NCBI RefSeq assembly: GCF_000025965.1
Contig: NC_006513.1
Coordinates: 62,001-126,000, forward strand
Length of the DNA: 64,000 nt
Reading direction: 5' to 3'
Origin: Aromatoleum aromaticum EbN1
GTDB taxonomy: Bacteria; Pseudomonadota; Gammaproteobacteria; Burkholderiales; Rhodocyclaceae
In this document: positions 29,139 to 38,136 of the stretch, one piece after another
Position numbering within the stretch: the stretch's first letter is position 1
Layout: each line of letters begins with the position of its first letter
Translations under genes and position numbers: made by a program
Notes under the pieces: model-generated
What the model was told of the DNA's origin: nothing
What the model saw: the letters and a program-made list of their open reading frames with translations, nothing else
Database searches by the model: none

Positions 29139-29546
29139 CGGCTTGGCCAGCACCAGCCACAGCGTGACGCCGAGCAGGACCGTCAACACGCTGCCGAGGA
29201 GCGTGCAATAGCGGCGAATCCTTCCCTCCGGGCGACGCTCGATTTTCAGGATCAGGACGCCGCACAACGCATGACCGACCACCAGCAGGCAGACGACCGA
29301 AAGCTTCAGGATCAGCCACGGCTCGAGCGCGGCGGCGCCGGGAAACAGCAAAGTCCCGGAAACGATCGCGAGAAGCGCCGCCGGCGACGAAACCAGCGTG
29401 AACATCAGCCTCATCAGATGAGTGTGGTGACGGTAGAACATCGGCTGGTTGTGATGCGTGCCTGCGGCGATCATTGCCGGCATGTACAGCAGCGTGCCGC
29501 ACCAGGCCAGCAGCGCCGCGAAGTGAAGCAGCTTGAGCAAGTGCAT
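29133..29546 (-). CDS. CopD/HemJ-superfamily small membrane protein
   Basis: 137 residues from ATG at 29546 (MHLLKLLHFAALLAWCG). Four membrane helices lie at about 5-25, 45-65, 72-95 and 115-135. The first helix carries a conserved-looking His, and RHHTHLMRLMFTLVSSPAALLAIVSG follows the cytoplasmic loop, a pattern seen in HemJ/CopD-like proteins. HemJ is protoporphyrinogen IX oxidase, while CopD-like members take part in copper handling. Either fits the neighbouring terminal oxidase operon (heme and copper supply), and I cannot separate the two from sequence alone. Confidence 0.7.
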   Translation of the reverse strand: MHLLKLLHFAALLAWCGTLLYMPAMIAAGTHHNQPMFYRHHTHLMRLMFTLVSSPAALLAIVSGTLLFPGAAALEPWLILKLSVVCLLVVGHALCGVLILKIERRPEGRIRRYCTLLGSVLTVLLGVTLWLVLAKPL

Positions 29547-30040
29547 TCCCGGCCTCCGTTCGACAGTGTCGCCACGGCCCATGTGACTCCGTCGTGGGCG
29601 CAGAAGCAAAACGGGGGCCTATGGCAGCGCTGGTCGCGCCAAGCATCGGGACGCGTCGTCGGACGGCAACCGGACAGCTGCTGTAAGAATTTCAACCGGA
29701 GCAGCAAAGAAAGGCTCGAACGCACAAAAAGCCGGATTCCGTGTCCCGCTGCCAAATCCTGAACGTTACCCGTGCGGAAAATAATGCACACTAGTGCCGG
29801 TTCCATGCGAGGTGTTCTGCGCGGAATCGACCTGATGCATTATATTTCTGTCATATTTTTACTCTACATGATAGTTCGTCACCGCCCTGACATTGACCGT
29901 ATCTCCGGGCACTTGGCCCGACCGCCCGACCTGGCCCTGCCGCGTCTGCCCGACCGGCACTGCCACCCGTCAGACAGGATAAGAGACTCGAGAGCGAGAG
30001 CGCGAGCGAAACCGTCGGCGAACACGCGGCGCGCGCCTTC
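29547..30040. other. Intergenic region with degraded 5' part of a CheR-type gene at its right edge
   Basis: 494 bp without a complete gene. The part around 29820-29880 is AT-rich compared with its surroundings. The last ~36 bp (about 30005-30040) read in frame into the next gene as SETVGEHAARAF. In CheR-type methyltransferase domains an SESxGE motif directly precedes the segment that this next gene begins with. Further upstream the frame no longer resembles CheR, so the breakpoint lies close to 30005. Confidence 0.45.
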
Positions 30041-33000
30041 ATGACGGTCGATCGTTCGAGCAAGCTTTACCGCAAACAGGCGGCCACGCTGCCACGCGCG
30101 TGCAGCGTCGGGCTCCCCCACGCGCTTCCCGCGAACGGCGCAGGCACGCCGGAAGAGCTCGAAGCGGAGCTGCTCGCAACCCGCGAACGGCTGCACGAGA
30201 TGATCGTCGAGCTCAAGAACAGCCATGAGCATATCGATCTCACGAACGAGGAACTGACCGCGTCGAACGAGGAGCTGCAGAGCGCCAACGAGGAATTGAA
30301 GTCGGTCAATGAAGACCTCTACATCCTCAACCGCGAACTCGAAGACCGCAATGCAGCGCTGGCAAACCTGAACCGCGACTACGATCACCTGCTCGCGAGC
30401 ACGAAGATCGGCACCGTGTTTCTCGATGCCGGGCTGCGCGTGCGCCGCTTCAGCGCCGCCGTCGAAGACGTTCTCGCGTTGCGCGCCTCGGACGCAGGCC
30501 GTCCGCTGGCTGAGATCACCTACCGCGCCGGGGACGCATCGCGCTTCCTGGCCGATCTTCAGCACGTCGCCACCACCGGCGAAGGCCGGGAGCGCGAGGT
30601 GGACGTCGGCGGCCGCTGGTACCTGGAACGCATGCTGCCGTTTCACGGCGAAGGCGGCGTGCGCGACGGCGTCGTGCTCACCTACACGGATATCAACCGC
30701 GTCAAGACCGCGCAGACCGAAGTCGCCGTGCTCGCGGCCGAGCGCACGCGCCTGCAGGGCATTCTCGACGCGCTGCCCGACGGCGCGTACATCGTCGGCG
30801 CCGATCACGTCATCGAGTATTTCAACCCGGCGCTCGAACGCCAGTTCGGCGCGCCGGCCGGACGCAAGTGCTTCGAATACCTCCACGGCCGCAGCGAAGC
30901 CTGTACGTGGTGCAACAACGATGCGGTGTTCGCAGGCGCGTCGCTGCAGGCGGAATGGACGGCGCCCAGCGGGCGCAGCTACGACCTGTTCGAAATGCCG
31001 TTCCGCAATCCCGATGGCACGCTCAGCAAGTTCGAGATTTTTCACGACATCACGCCCGTCAAGGAGAGCCGCCGCCAGCTCGCCGAGGCCACCCTGCTGG
31101 CACACGTCGGGTACTGGGAATGGCAACTCCCGGCCGGCGTCCTTCACTGGGGAGAGCAAACCGATCGCCTCCTCGGCCACGCGCCGGGCAAGGTCACCCC
31201 CAGCGGCGCGACCTTCCTCGCGCACGTTCATCCGGACGACCGCGAGCGGGTCGCCGGCGAGTTCGCGGGCGCGGTCAGGAACCAGTGTTCCTATGTCAGC
31301 GAATTCCGCCTCATCCGCGCCGACGGCGCGCTGCGCATTGCGCGCGCGAACGGTCACCTCCAGTACGACCGGGAAGGCCGCGCGGTGCGCGTGTGCGGTG
31401 CGATCCAGGACATTACCGAGTTGCGCGCCACCGAAACCGCGCTGCGAAACAGCGAAGAACGATTTTCGATCGCGATGACGGCAGCACCGTTCGCAGTCGC
31501 GATCACGCGCGTCGAGGACGGACGATTCGTCGAGGTGAACGACAAGTACGAACTCCATTTCGGCTGGAAACGGGAAGAGCTCATCGGCAAGACTTCGGTC
31601 GAGACCAACCTGTGGCCCGATCCCGAGAGCCGCCAGCGCTGGCTCGAAATGCTCCGGCAGCACGGTTCGGTGCTCGATTTCGAGACGCTCGGGTGCGAGC
31701 GCAACGGCGCAGTGCGCCAGGTCAGCCTGTCGTCCAGATACATCGACATCGACGGCGAGAAACACGTGCTCACGTTCGTGCACGACATCACCGATCGCAA
31801 GGAAGCCCAGGCACGCATCGAGTATCTCGCCCATCACGATGCGCTCACCGGACTGCCGAACCGCGTGCTGTTCCGCGACCGCTTCGCGCTGGCCACCGCA
31901 TGGGCGGAGCGCGCGCACGCGAAAGTCGCGCTGCTGTTCGTCGATCTCGATCATTTCAAGACCATCAACGACACGCTCGGCCACCCGGTCGGCGACGGCC
32001 TGCTGCAAGGGGTCGCGCTGCGGCTGCGCGAGTGCCTGCGCGAGACCGACACCGTGAGCCGCCTCGGCGGCGACGAGTTCCTGATCGCGCTTACCGATAT
32101 TCGCGATCCGCAGGCGATCAACAGCGCGACGGCGAAGATCTTCGACACGCTGACCCGCCCTTTCGAACTCGAAGGCCATGAGCTGACGAACACGATGTCG
32201 ATCGGCATCGCGATCTGGCCCGACGACGGCGAGGATTTCGACACCCTGCTGAAGAACGCCGACACTGCGATGTACCAGGCCAAGCGCGCCGGCCGCAATA
32301 CGTGGCGCTTCTACACCGAGCAGATGAATGCCAACGCCGTCGAACAGCTGCAGCTCCGCACGGCGTTGCACAGCGCGCTCGAAAACGACGAGTTCCTGCT
32401 GCATTACCAGCCGCAGATCAACCTCGCGAGCGGACATGTCGTCGGTGTCGAAGCCTTGCTGCGCTGGCACTGGGACAAGCGCGAACTGGTCCCGCCGGAC
32501 CGCTTCATCCCGGCAGCGGAGGAAAGCGGCCTGATCGTCCCGATCGGCGACTGGGTGCTGCGCGAAGCGTGCATGCAGGCCGTCCGCTGGACGCGGCAGG
32601 GCCTGCCGGAGCTGACCATCGCCGTCAACCTGTCGGCCGTGCAGTTCCGGCGCGGCGACCTCGAACGCAGCGTCGTGCGGGCGCTGTCGCTGTCGGGCCT
32701 CGATCCGGCGCGGCTCGAACTCGAACTGACCGAGTCATTGCTGCTCGTCGACACCGAATCCGTCATCGAGACGCTGCGACGGCTGAAATCGCTCGGCGTG
32801 CGCCTGTCGATCGACGACTTCGGCACCGGCTATTCGAGCCTCGCCTACCTGAAGCGCTTCGCCGTCGACAAGCTCAAGATCGACCAGTCGTTCGTCCGCG
32901 ACATCGCCACCGACCCGGACGACGCCGCGATCGTGCGCGCGATCGTCAGCATGGCGCACACTCTCAAGCTGCAGGTCATCGCCGAAGGCGTCGAAAGCGA

Positions 33001-33226
33001 GGACATCGACCGCTTCCTGCACATCTTCAACTGCGACGAGGCGCAGGGCTACCATTACGCGCGGCCGATGCCGGGCGACGCGCTGGCCGAATGGCTGGTG
33101 GCCAGCGGTCGCGGGTCGGGGGGCCGCGATAAAAAACGTCGCGATCGCCGGCTGGAAGATTGTGATTCGATGGGGAGCCGCCCGCGAAAACACGGCGAGC
33201 ACGAGGAAGCGGATGAATCTTTATGA
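30041..33226 (+). CDS. PAS-GGDEF-EAL protein derived from a CheR fusion
   Basis: 1,061 residues from ATG at 30041. The first ~20 residues (MTVDRSSKLYRKQ) match the end of a CheR methyltransferase domain. A coiled coil of NEELTASNEELQSANEELKS type follows (about 45-115), then the CheR-associated PAS (~115-225), a PAS with a Cys pair (EACTWC, ~245-345) and two more PAS (~355-595). The GGDEF domain is intact, with an inhibitory I-site (RETD, five residues before GGDEF), and so is the EAL domain (GVEALLRW, ELTESLL, DDFGTGYSSL, KIDQSFV, IAEGVES). It should make and/or break cyclic di-GMP in response to internal signals. The true start is uncertain because the upstream CheR part is lost. Confidence 0.88.
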   Translation: MTVDRSSKLYRKQAATLPRACSVGLPHALPANGAGTPEELEAELLATRERLHEMIVELKNSHEHIDLTNEELTASNEELQSANEELKSVNEDLYILNRELEDRNAALANLNRDYDHLLASTKIGTVFLDAGLRVRRFSAAVEDVLALRASDAGRPLAEITYRAGDASRFLADLQHVATTGEGREREVDVGGRWYLERMLPFHGEGGVRDGVVLTYTDINRVKTAQTEVAVLAAERTRLQGILDALPDGAYIVGADHVIEYFNPALERQFGAPAGRKCFEYLHGRSEACTWCNNDAVFAGASLQAEWTAPSGRSYDLFEMPFRNPDGTLSKFEIFHDITPVKESRRQLAEATLLAHVGYWEWQLPAGVLHWGEQTDRLLGHAPGKVTPSGATFLAHVHPDDRERVAGEFAGAVRNQCSYVSEFRLIRADGALRIARANGHLQYDREGRAVRVCGAIQDITELRATETALRNSEERFSIAMTAAPFAVAITRVEDGRFVEVNDKYELHFGWKREELIGKTSVETNLWPDPESRQRWLEMLRQHGSVLDFETLGCERNGAVRQVSLSSRYIDIDGEKHVLTFVHDITDRKEAQARIEYLAHHDALTGLPNRVLFRDRFALATAWAERAHAKVALLFVDLDHFKTINDTLGHPVGDGLLQGVALRLRECLRETDTVSRLGGDEFLIALTDIRDPQAINSATAKIFDTLTRPFELEGHELTNTMSIGIAIWPDDGEDFDTLLKNADTAMYQAKRAGRNTWRFYTEQMNANAVEQLQLRTALHSALENDEFLLHYQPQINLASGHVVGVEALLRWHWDKRELVPPDRFIPAAEESGLIVPIGDWVLREACMQAVRWTRQGLPELTIAVNLSAVQFRRGDLERSVVRALSLSGLDPARLELELTESLLLVDTESVIETLRRLKSLGVRLSIDDFGTGYSSLAYLKRFAVDKLKIDQSFVRDIATDPDDAAIVRAIVSMAHTLKLQVIAEGVESEDIDRFLHIFNCDEAQGYHYARPMPGDALAEWLVASGRGSGGRDKKRRDRRLEDCDSMGSRPRKHGEHEEADESL

Positions 33227-33404
33227 CCGCCTGACGCTGGACATCGAACAGCGCATCCGCGACGGCGTGCTGCGGGCCGGCGAACGGCTGCCGTCGGTGC
33301 GCCAGGCGTGCCGGTCCTAGCACCTGAGCGCCTCGACGGTGCTGAAAGCCTATTACCAGTTCGAGAGCCGCGGGCTGATCGAGGCGGGGCCGTCCGAAGG
33401 ATGA
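33213..33404 (+). pseudogene. Fragment of a GntR-type winged-helix regulator
   Basis: A 64-codon frame from ATG at 33213 reads MNLYDRLTLDIEQRIRDGVL, then AGERLPSVRQ, an in-frame TAG at 33318, then LSASTVLKAYYQFESRGLIE and a stop at 33402. This is the GntR/MocR DNA-binding domain, cut by one nonsense codon and lacking any effector or aminotransferase domain. It overlaps the last 14 bp of the GGDEF-EAL gene. It looks like a decayed relic; readthrough would still give only the DNA-binding wing. Confidence 0.7.
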
Positions 33405-33411
33405 TCGCGGC

Positions 33412-35493
33412 TCAGCTCTGACTCCGGCGTCGCACTGCGACCGAGTCCGGCTGCGCCTCGCTGTCCTCCACCGGGAGCCGCGGATAGCGCATGTAATCGA
33501 CGAGATCCTGGATCTCCGGGGACGGCGGGCGGGTCAGCAGGCTCACCAGCACGATCATCGCGAAGCCGAGCGGGACACCGAACACGCCGGCCGAGATCGA
33601 GTTGATGTCGAACCAGGCTTGGGTCATCGAACCGCCGAAGAACGGATGGGTGCGCGCCGCGTAGTACAGCGTGATGACGAGCCCGGCAAGCATGCCCGCG
33701 ACCGCTCCGGGGCGGTTCGCGCGCTTCCAGAAGATTCCGAGCACCAGCGCGGGAAAGAACGCGGCGGCGGCAATCGAGAACGCGAGGCCGACCATGAACA
33801 GGATGTTGTCGGGGCGCATCGACGCGACCCACGCCGCGATCACCGCGACGACGAGCAGCTGGGATTTCGCGATCACGAGCCGGCGCTGCGTCGACGCACG
33901 CGGATTGACGACCTTGTAATAGAAGTCGTGCGAGAGCGCGTTCGAGATCGTCAACAGCAGCCCGTCGGCGGTCGATAGCGCGGCGGCGAGTCCGCCCGCC
34001 GCGACCAGCCCCGACACGACGTACGGCAGGCCCGCAATCTCCGGCGTCGCGAGCAGGATCACGTCGGTGTTGAGCCGCAGTTCGGCCAGCTGCAGGATGC
34101 CATCGCCATTGATGTCCTCGATCGCCACCATCCCGACCTTGCCCCACGACGCGACCCAGTTCGGCAGCAGCGAAAGACTCGATCCGATGAGGTTGTTGTA
34201 CACCTCCCATTTCGCGAACACCGCGTAGGCCGGCGCCGTGACGTACAGCAGGAAGATGAAGAACAGCGACCAGAACACCGAGCGCCGCGCCTCCACGACC
34301 CCCGGCGTGGTGTAGTAGCGCACGAGCACGTGCGGCAAGGCGGCGGTACCGATCATCAGCACGAACACCAGCGCGAGGAAGTTGTTGCGCGCGACGCGCT
34401 TTTGCTCCGGCGTGTCGCCGGGGTGCGCTTCGGCGTGGCGGGGCGGCGGCCGCGACCGCGCGGCAGCTTCGACGCGCGCCTGCTCCCACGTCGCCCGCGC
34501 CTGCTCGGGCGTCTTCGGCAGGTCGCGCAGCGCCCGTTCGGCGTGCGCGATTTCGCGCGCCGCGGCGTTGTCGATGCGCAACCGGTTCAGGCGTTCGATC
34601 AGCGAACGCCGTTCTTCCTCGAGCGAATCCGGCAGCGCGGCGATCTTCGCTTCGTAATCCGCCGCGCGCTGGCCGAAGCGTTCGCGGACCTCGATTTCGC
34701 GCGGCTCGACGAACAGCTCGGTCTCCTTGGCGGAAAGCCGGTCGAGCACGCTGCCATACGCTGCCGGGGGAACCGGCACGCCGGTGACCTTGTACGACAG
34801 GATCACCACCGGCGCGAGATAGGCGACGATGAGGATCACGTACTGGGCGACCTGCGTCCAGGTCACCGCCCGCATGCCGCCGAGGAACGAACAGACGAGG
34901 ATGCCCGCGAGGCCGACGAACAGGCCGATCTCGAACTCGACGCTGACGAAGCGGCTCGTGATCAGGCCTACGCCGTAGATCTGCGCGACGAGATAGACGA
35001 AGCTCGCCAGCACCGTCGCGACGAGACCGACGATACGCGCGACATTGCCTTCGTAGCGCGCACCGAGAAAGTCGGGAATCGTGTATTGGCCGAACTTGCG
35101 CAGGTAGGGCGCGAGCAGCAGCGCGACAAGAACGAAGCCGCCCGTCCAGCCGGTGACGAACGCGAGGCCTTCGAAGCCGGAAAAGTACAGCGTACCGGCC
35201 AGGCCGATGTAGGACGCAGCGCTCATCCAGTCGGCGGCGGTGGCCATGCCGTTGAAGACCGCCGGCACCCGCCGGCCGGCAACGTAATACTCCGACACGT
35301 CGGAAGTGCGGCTCATCACGCCGATGCCGGCATAGATCGCGATCGTCGCGAACAGGAACACGTGCCCGATGACGCCCGGCGACAGGCCGAACTGTTCGCC
35401 GATCGCGAGCAGCCCGACGAACGCGAGGAAGCTGCCGGTGTACCAGCCGTAATAGCGCCGCAGGCGGCGGCCAAAGGCGGACTGCGTGGTCAA
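33412..35493 (-). CDS. SLC5 (sodium:solute symporter) family transporter, acetate-permease-like
   Basis: 693 residues with about 13 membrane helices. SSS family motifs are present: SEYYVAGRRVPAVFNGMATAADWMSAAS (in part), GQYTIPDFLGARYEG, and AAGGLAAALSTADGLLLTISNALSHD. A charged, helical cytoplasmic insertion (about 255-370, rich in Glu/Arg/Ala) is typical of the VC_2705 subfamily. After it, a loop at about 440-465 contains DINGDGILQLAEL, a good EF-hand calcium loop. It is last gene of the minus-strand run that contains the SLC5-type sensor kinase and acs, so transport of acetate or a related monocarboxylate is likely by context. Confidence 0.9.
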   Translation of the reverse strand: MTTQSAFGRRLRRYYGWYTGSFLAFVGLLAIGEQFGLSPGVIGHVFLFATIAIYAGIGVMSRTSDVSEYYVAGRRVPAVFNGMATAADWMSAASYIGLAGTLYFSGFEGLAFVTGWTGGFVLVALLLAPYLRKFGQYTIPDFLGARYEGNVARIVGLVATVLASFVYLVAQIYGVGLITSRFVSVEFEIGLFVGLAGILVCSFLGGMRAVTWTQVAQYVILIVAYLAPVVILSYKVTGVPVPPAAYGSVLDRLSAKETELFVEPREIEVRERFGQRAADYEAKIAALPDSLEEERRSLIERLNRLRIDNAAAREIAHAERALRDLPKTPEQARATWEQARVEAAARSRPPPRHAEAHPGDTPEQKRVARNNFLALVFVLMIGTAALPHVLVRYYTTPGVVEARRSVFWSLFFIFLLYVTAPAYAVFAKWEVYNNLIGSSLSLLPNWVASWGKVGMVAIEDINGDGILQLAELRLNTDVILLATPEIAGLPYVVSGLVAAGGLAAALSTADGLLLTISNALSHDFYYKVVNPRASTQRRLVIAKSQLLVVAVIAAWVASMRPDNILFMVGLAFSIAAAAFFPALVLGIFWKRANRPGAVAGMLAGLVITLYYAARTHPFFGGSMTQAWFDINSISAGVFGVPLGFAMIVLVSLLTRPPSPEIQDLVDYMRYPRLPVEDSEAQPDSVAVRRRSQS

Positions 35494-35563
35494 GGGCGCA
35501 CCGCTTCAGTCCATTGACGGGCCTGCAACCCGCACACCGTAACCCCAGCCACCCGTTCGGGTT

Positions 35564-37732
35564 TCAATATTTGACCCTCGCGTAATACGATTTTTCAGCC
35601 GCCCGGCGCGCCTCGCCGAGCGTGTGGATGCCTTTTTCGGCGAGCAGCGGGATCAGCTTCAGCAGCACTTCGGCGGTCACGATCGCGTCGCCGAGCGCGG
35701 TATGCCGGCCGATGATCGTCAGATTGAGGCGCTCGGCAATCGCCTCGAGGCGGTGCGACTCCTGGTTCGGATGGACCACCGCCGACAGCAACAGCGTGTC
35801 GAGCACCGGCTGGTCGAAGCGCAGGCCCGTCATGGTCTCCTTGAGCTGCAGGAAGCGCATGTCGAACGCCGCGTTGTGCGCGATCAGCACCGTGTCCTGC
35901 GCGAACGCGTGGAATGCCGGCAGCACCCTGGCGATCGTCGGCTGGCCGGCGAGCATGTCGGGGGTGATGCCGTGGATCTTGACCGACTCCGGCGACACCC
36001 CGCGCTCCGGATCGATCAGCTGCTCGAAGGATTCCTGGCGCAGCAGCTTGCTGTTGACGATGCGCGTCGCGCCGATCTGGATGATCTCGTCGCCCTTCGA
36101 CGGATCGAGCCCGGTCGTTTCGGTGTCGAAGACCGTGTAGGTCAGCTCGCTGAGCAGGCGATCCTCCAGCACATGCGATTTTTCCGACCATTTGAAGAGA
36201 TCGAAATCGTAGTACTCGGGCCGCCCCTCGCCTTTGAGAAATGCCGCCGGGTCGAGCTCCTCCTGGGGCAGCGCGGCCGGCAGCACGATGCGAAAAAACG
36301 CGCGGTGGCGCACTTTCTCGCGCTCCAGCCACATCTCGCCGTCATTGCGCTCGATGACGTCGCGTACGGTGAGCGGGCTGTTCTCGTCGGCGAAGCGCAT
36401 CGGTTCGAGCTCCCAGCTCATCACCGTCTCGGTGCTCATCGCCTGCCCCGACCAGATCAGGTCGAGGTGCACCAGGCGTCCCGCCCCGCTCAGCCGGAAA
36501 CGCACCTCGCGTATCTCGAACTCGTCCGACAGCCGGCTCGCGAGGTAGGTCAGCGCCTGCAGCAGCGAGAAGCTGTCGACTTTCACCCACAGCGACTCGT
36601 CGACCTCCTCGAGCTTGGCCGGCACCTTCAGCACCTTGACGATGCGCCGCTGCGCCGCGGCAAGCAGGTCCGCGCCGAGCATCTCCTCGAGCGGCCAGCG
36701 CGCCTTCAGGGCATCGGCGAACTCGTTCGCGGTCTCGTCGAGCCGCCCGCTCATCGCGCGGATCTCGTCACGGATGACCTTGCGAAAGCGCTCCTGGAGC
36801 TCGCTCTGCAGATCGGGGTAGTCGAGCATTTCCGCCGCTGCCCGCACGTTCGCCAGCGCCGCGCGGTTGCCCTCGGTCAGCGTGTGCAGCATCTGGTCGC
36901 GGCGCGATTCGTTCTCGAAATTGCGCGTGATGTCGTCGAGCATCAGGATGAACCCGGTGATGCTGCGCTCGGGGGCATCCTCTTGCCCCACCGACAGCAC
37001 CGGCGCCATCTGCGCCCGCAGCAGGTGACCCGCACGCGTCGTGGTGACGAATTTTGCCACCGGCTGCACGTTGCTGCGCCGCAGCCGATGCTGGATGCTT
37101 TCGAGCGCGTGGTTGATCAGGTTGCGGTCGAACACGCCATAGATCGAACGCCCGAGCCCGATCAGCTCGCCGCCGTTCGCCACTCCCGGAGCCTGCGACA
37201 GCGAGCGGAACTGCGCGCGCGCGCGGTTGTTGTAGAGCAGGATGCGTCCGTCGAGGTTGCAGACGAGAACGCTTTGCGTCAGCTCGGACATCAGCGCGGC
37301 GAGGCGGTTCTTCTCTTCCTCGAGCGACTCCTTCGCTCGCGCGATCTGCGCCTCGACGTCCTGCAGCAGCGCGTCGCGCTGTTCGGCCAGGGCATTGACG
37401 TAGCGTGCCAGCGCCTTCACTTCCGGCGGCCCCTCCTCCTTGACGCGAAACTCACGGTTTGCGCCGAGCATCAGGTTGAGGTTCTCCCCCATTCTCAGAA
37501 GACCCTGCACGTAGCGGCGAAAGAGGTTGCGCAGCACGGCGATGCCCATGACGAAACCCATCAGGGTCATCAGCGTGCCCAGCGGCAGGTGCGGGGCGAT
37601 CACGTCGATCAGCAGTTCCCTGCTGCCTTCTCTCGTCTCCAGCCAGACCAGCAGTGCGGTGACGACGAACGGACCGGTCATCAGCAACGCCAGGACGATC
37701 ACCGCCAGCAGGAAACGTGTGCGTGCCGTCAT
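35564..37732 (-). CDS. Membrane sensor-like protein with C-terminal DEDDh 3'-5' exonuclease
   Basis: 722 residues. There are two membrane helices (about 7-30 and 50-70), a HAMP-like/coiled-coil segment (75-165) and a PAS domain (~165-285; LVCNLDGRILLYNNRARAQF). Next comes a kinase-like region (~285-500) in which the H-box has no recognisable His-Glu-Leu and the ATP lid is degenerate. The C-terminal ~190 residues form a DnaQ-like exonuclease with all catalytic motifs: FDTETTGLDP, HNAAFDMRFL, and RHTALGDA. It presumably degrades nucleic acid from the 3' end, tethered to the membrane and possibly gated by the sensor part. The stop of the receiver gene is 3 bp upstream. Homologous exonuclease genes accompany CrbS-like kinases in gammaproteobacteria. 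Confidence 0.88.
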   Translation of the reverse strand: MTARTRFLLAVIVLALLMTGPFVVTALLVWLETREGSRELLIDVIAPHLPLGTLMTLMGFVMGIAVLRNLFRRYVQGLLRMGENLNLMLGANREFRVKEEGPPEVKALARYVNALAEQRDALLQDVEAQIARAKESLEEEKNRLAALMSELTQSVLVCNLDGRILLYNNRARAQFRSLSQAPGVANGGELIGLGRSIYGVFDRNLINHALESIQHRLRRSNVQPVAKFVTTTRAGHLLRAQMAPVLSVGQEDAPERSITGFILMLDDITRNFENESRRDQMLHTLTEGNRAALANVRAAAEMLDYPDLQSELQERFRKVIRDEIRAMSGRLDETANEFADALKARWPLEEMLGADLLAAAQRRIVKVLKVPAKLEEVDESLWVKVDSFSLLQALTYLASRLSDEFEIREVRFRLSGAGRLVHLDLIWSGQAMSTETVMSWELEPMRFADENSPLTVRDVIERNDGEMWLEREKVRHRAFFRIVLPAALPQEELDPAAFLKGEGRPEYYDFDLFKWSEKSHVLEDRLLSELTYTVFDTETTGLDPSKGDEIIQIGATRIVNSKLLRQESFEQLIDPERGVSPESVKIHGITPDMLAGQPTIARVLPAFHAFAQDTVLIAHNAAFDMRFLQLKETMTGLRFDQPVLDTLLLSAVVHPNQESHRLEAIAERLNLTIIGRHTALGDAIVTAEVLLKLIPLLAEKGIHTLGEARRAAEKSYYARVKY

Positions 37733-37735
37733 CCG

Positions 37736-38107
37736 TCAGCTCGCCGCGAGCATGCTGCGCACGCACTCCACCAGCTCCTTCGTCGAGAACGGTTTGGTCA
37801 TGTAGGCATCGGCCCCCAGCGCCAGCCCCTTGGCAACTTCGGTGTCGCGCCCTTTTGCCGTCAGCATCAGGACGCGCACCGACTGCAGGTCGGGATCAGC
37901 CTTGATTTCCTGGCACACCTCGAACCCGCTTTTCTTCGGCATCATCACGTCGAGCAGCACCAGGTCGGGCAACTCGGCGCGGATTCGCGCGATCGCCTCC
38001 TCGCCATCGTTGGCGATCGAAACCTCATACCCTTCGCGCTTCATCAGGAATTCGAGCGAAATGACGATGTTCTGTTCATCGTCCGCGATCAGTATCTTCT
38101 TGGCCAT
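37736..38107 (-). CDS. Stand-alone CheY-like response regulator
   Basis: 123 residues, receiver domain only: acidic pair Asp9-Asp10, phospho-acceptor Asp53 in LLDVMMPKKSG, LTAKG and Lys in MTKPF. There is no output domain, so it acts by protein contact or phosphotransfer. It lies between the SLC5-STAC kinase gene (29-bp gap) and the exonuclease gene (3-bp gap), so all three are co-transcribed. In the better-known CrbS/CrbR and MxtR/ErdR systems the partner is a LuxR-type DNA-binding regulator; here the adjacent receiver lacks DNA-binding capacity. Confidence 0.95.
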   Translation of the reverse strand: MAKKILIADDEQNIVISLEFLMKREGYEVSIANDGEEAIARIRAELPDLVLLDVMMPKKSGFEVCQEIKADPDLQSVRVLMLTAKGRDTEVAKGLALGADAYMTKPFSTKELVECVRSMLAAS

Positions 38108-38136
38108 GCTTCTCCCTCTCTCCCGGCTATTCTATG

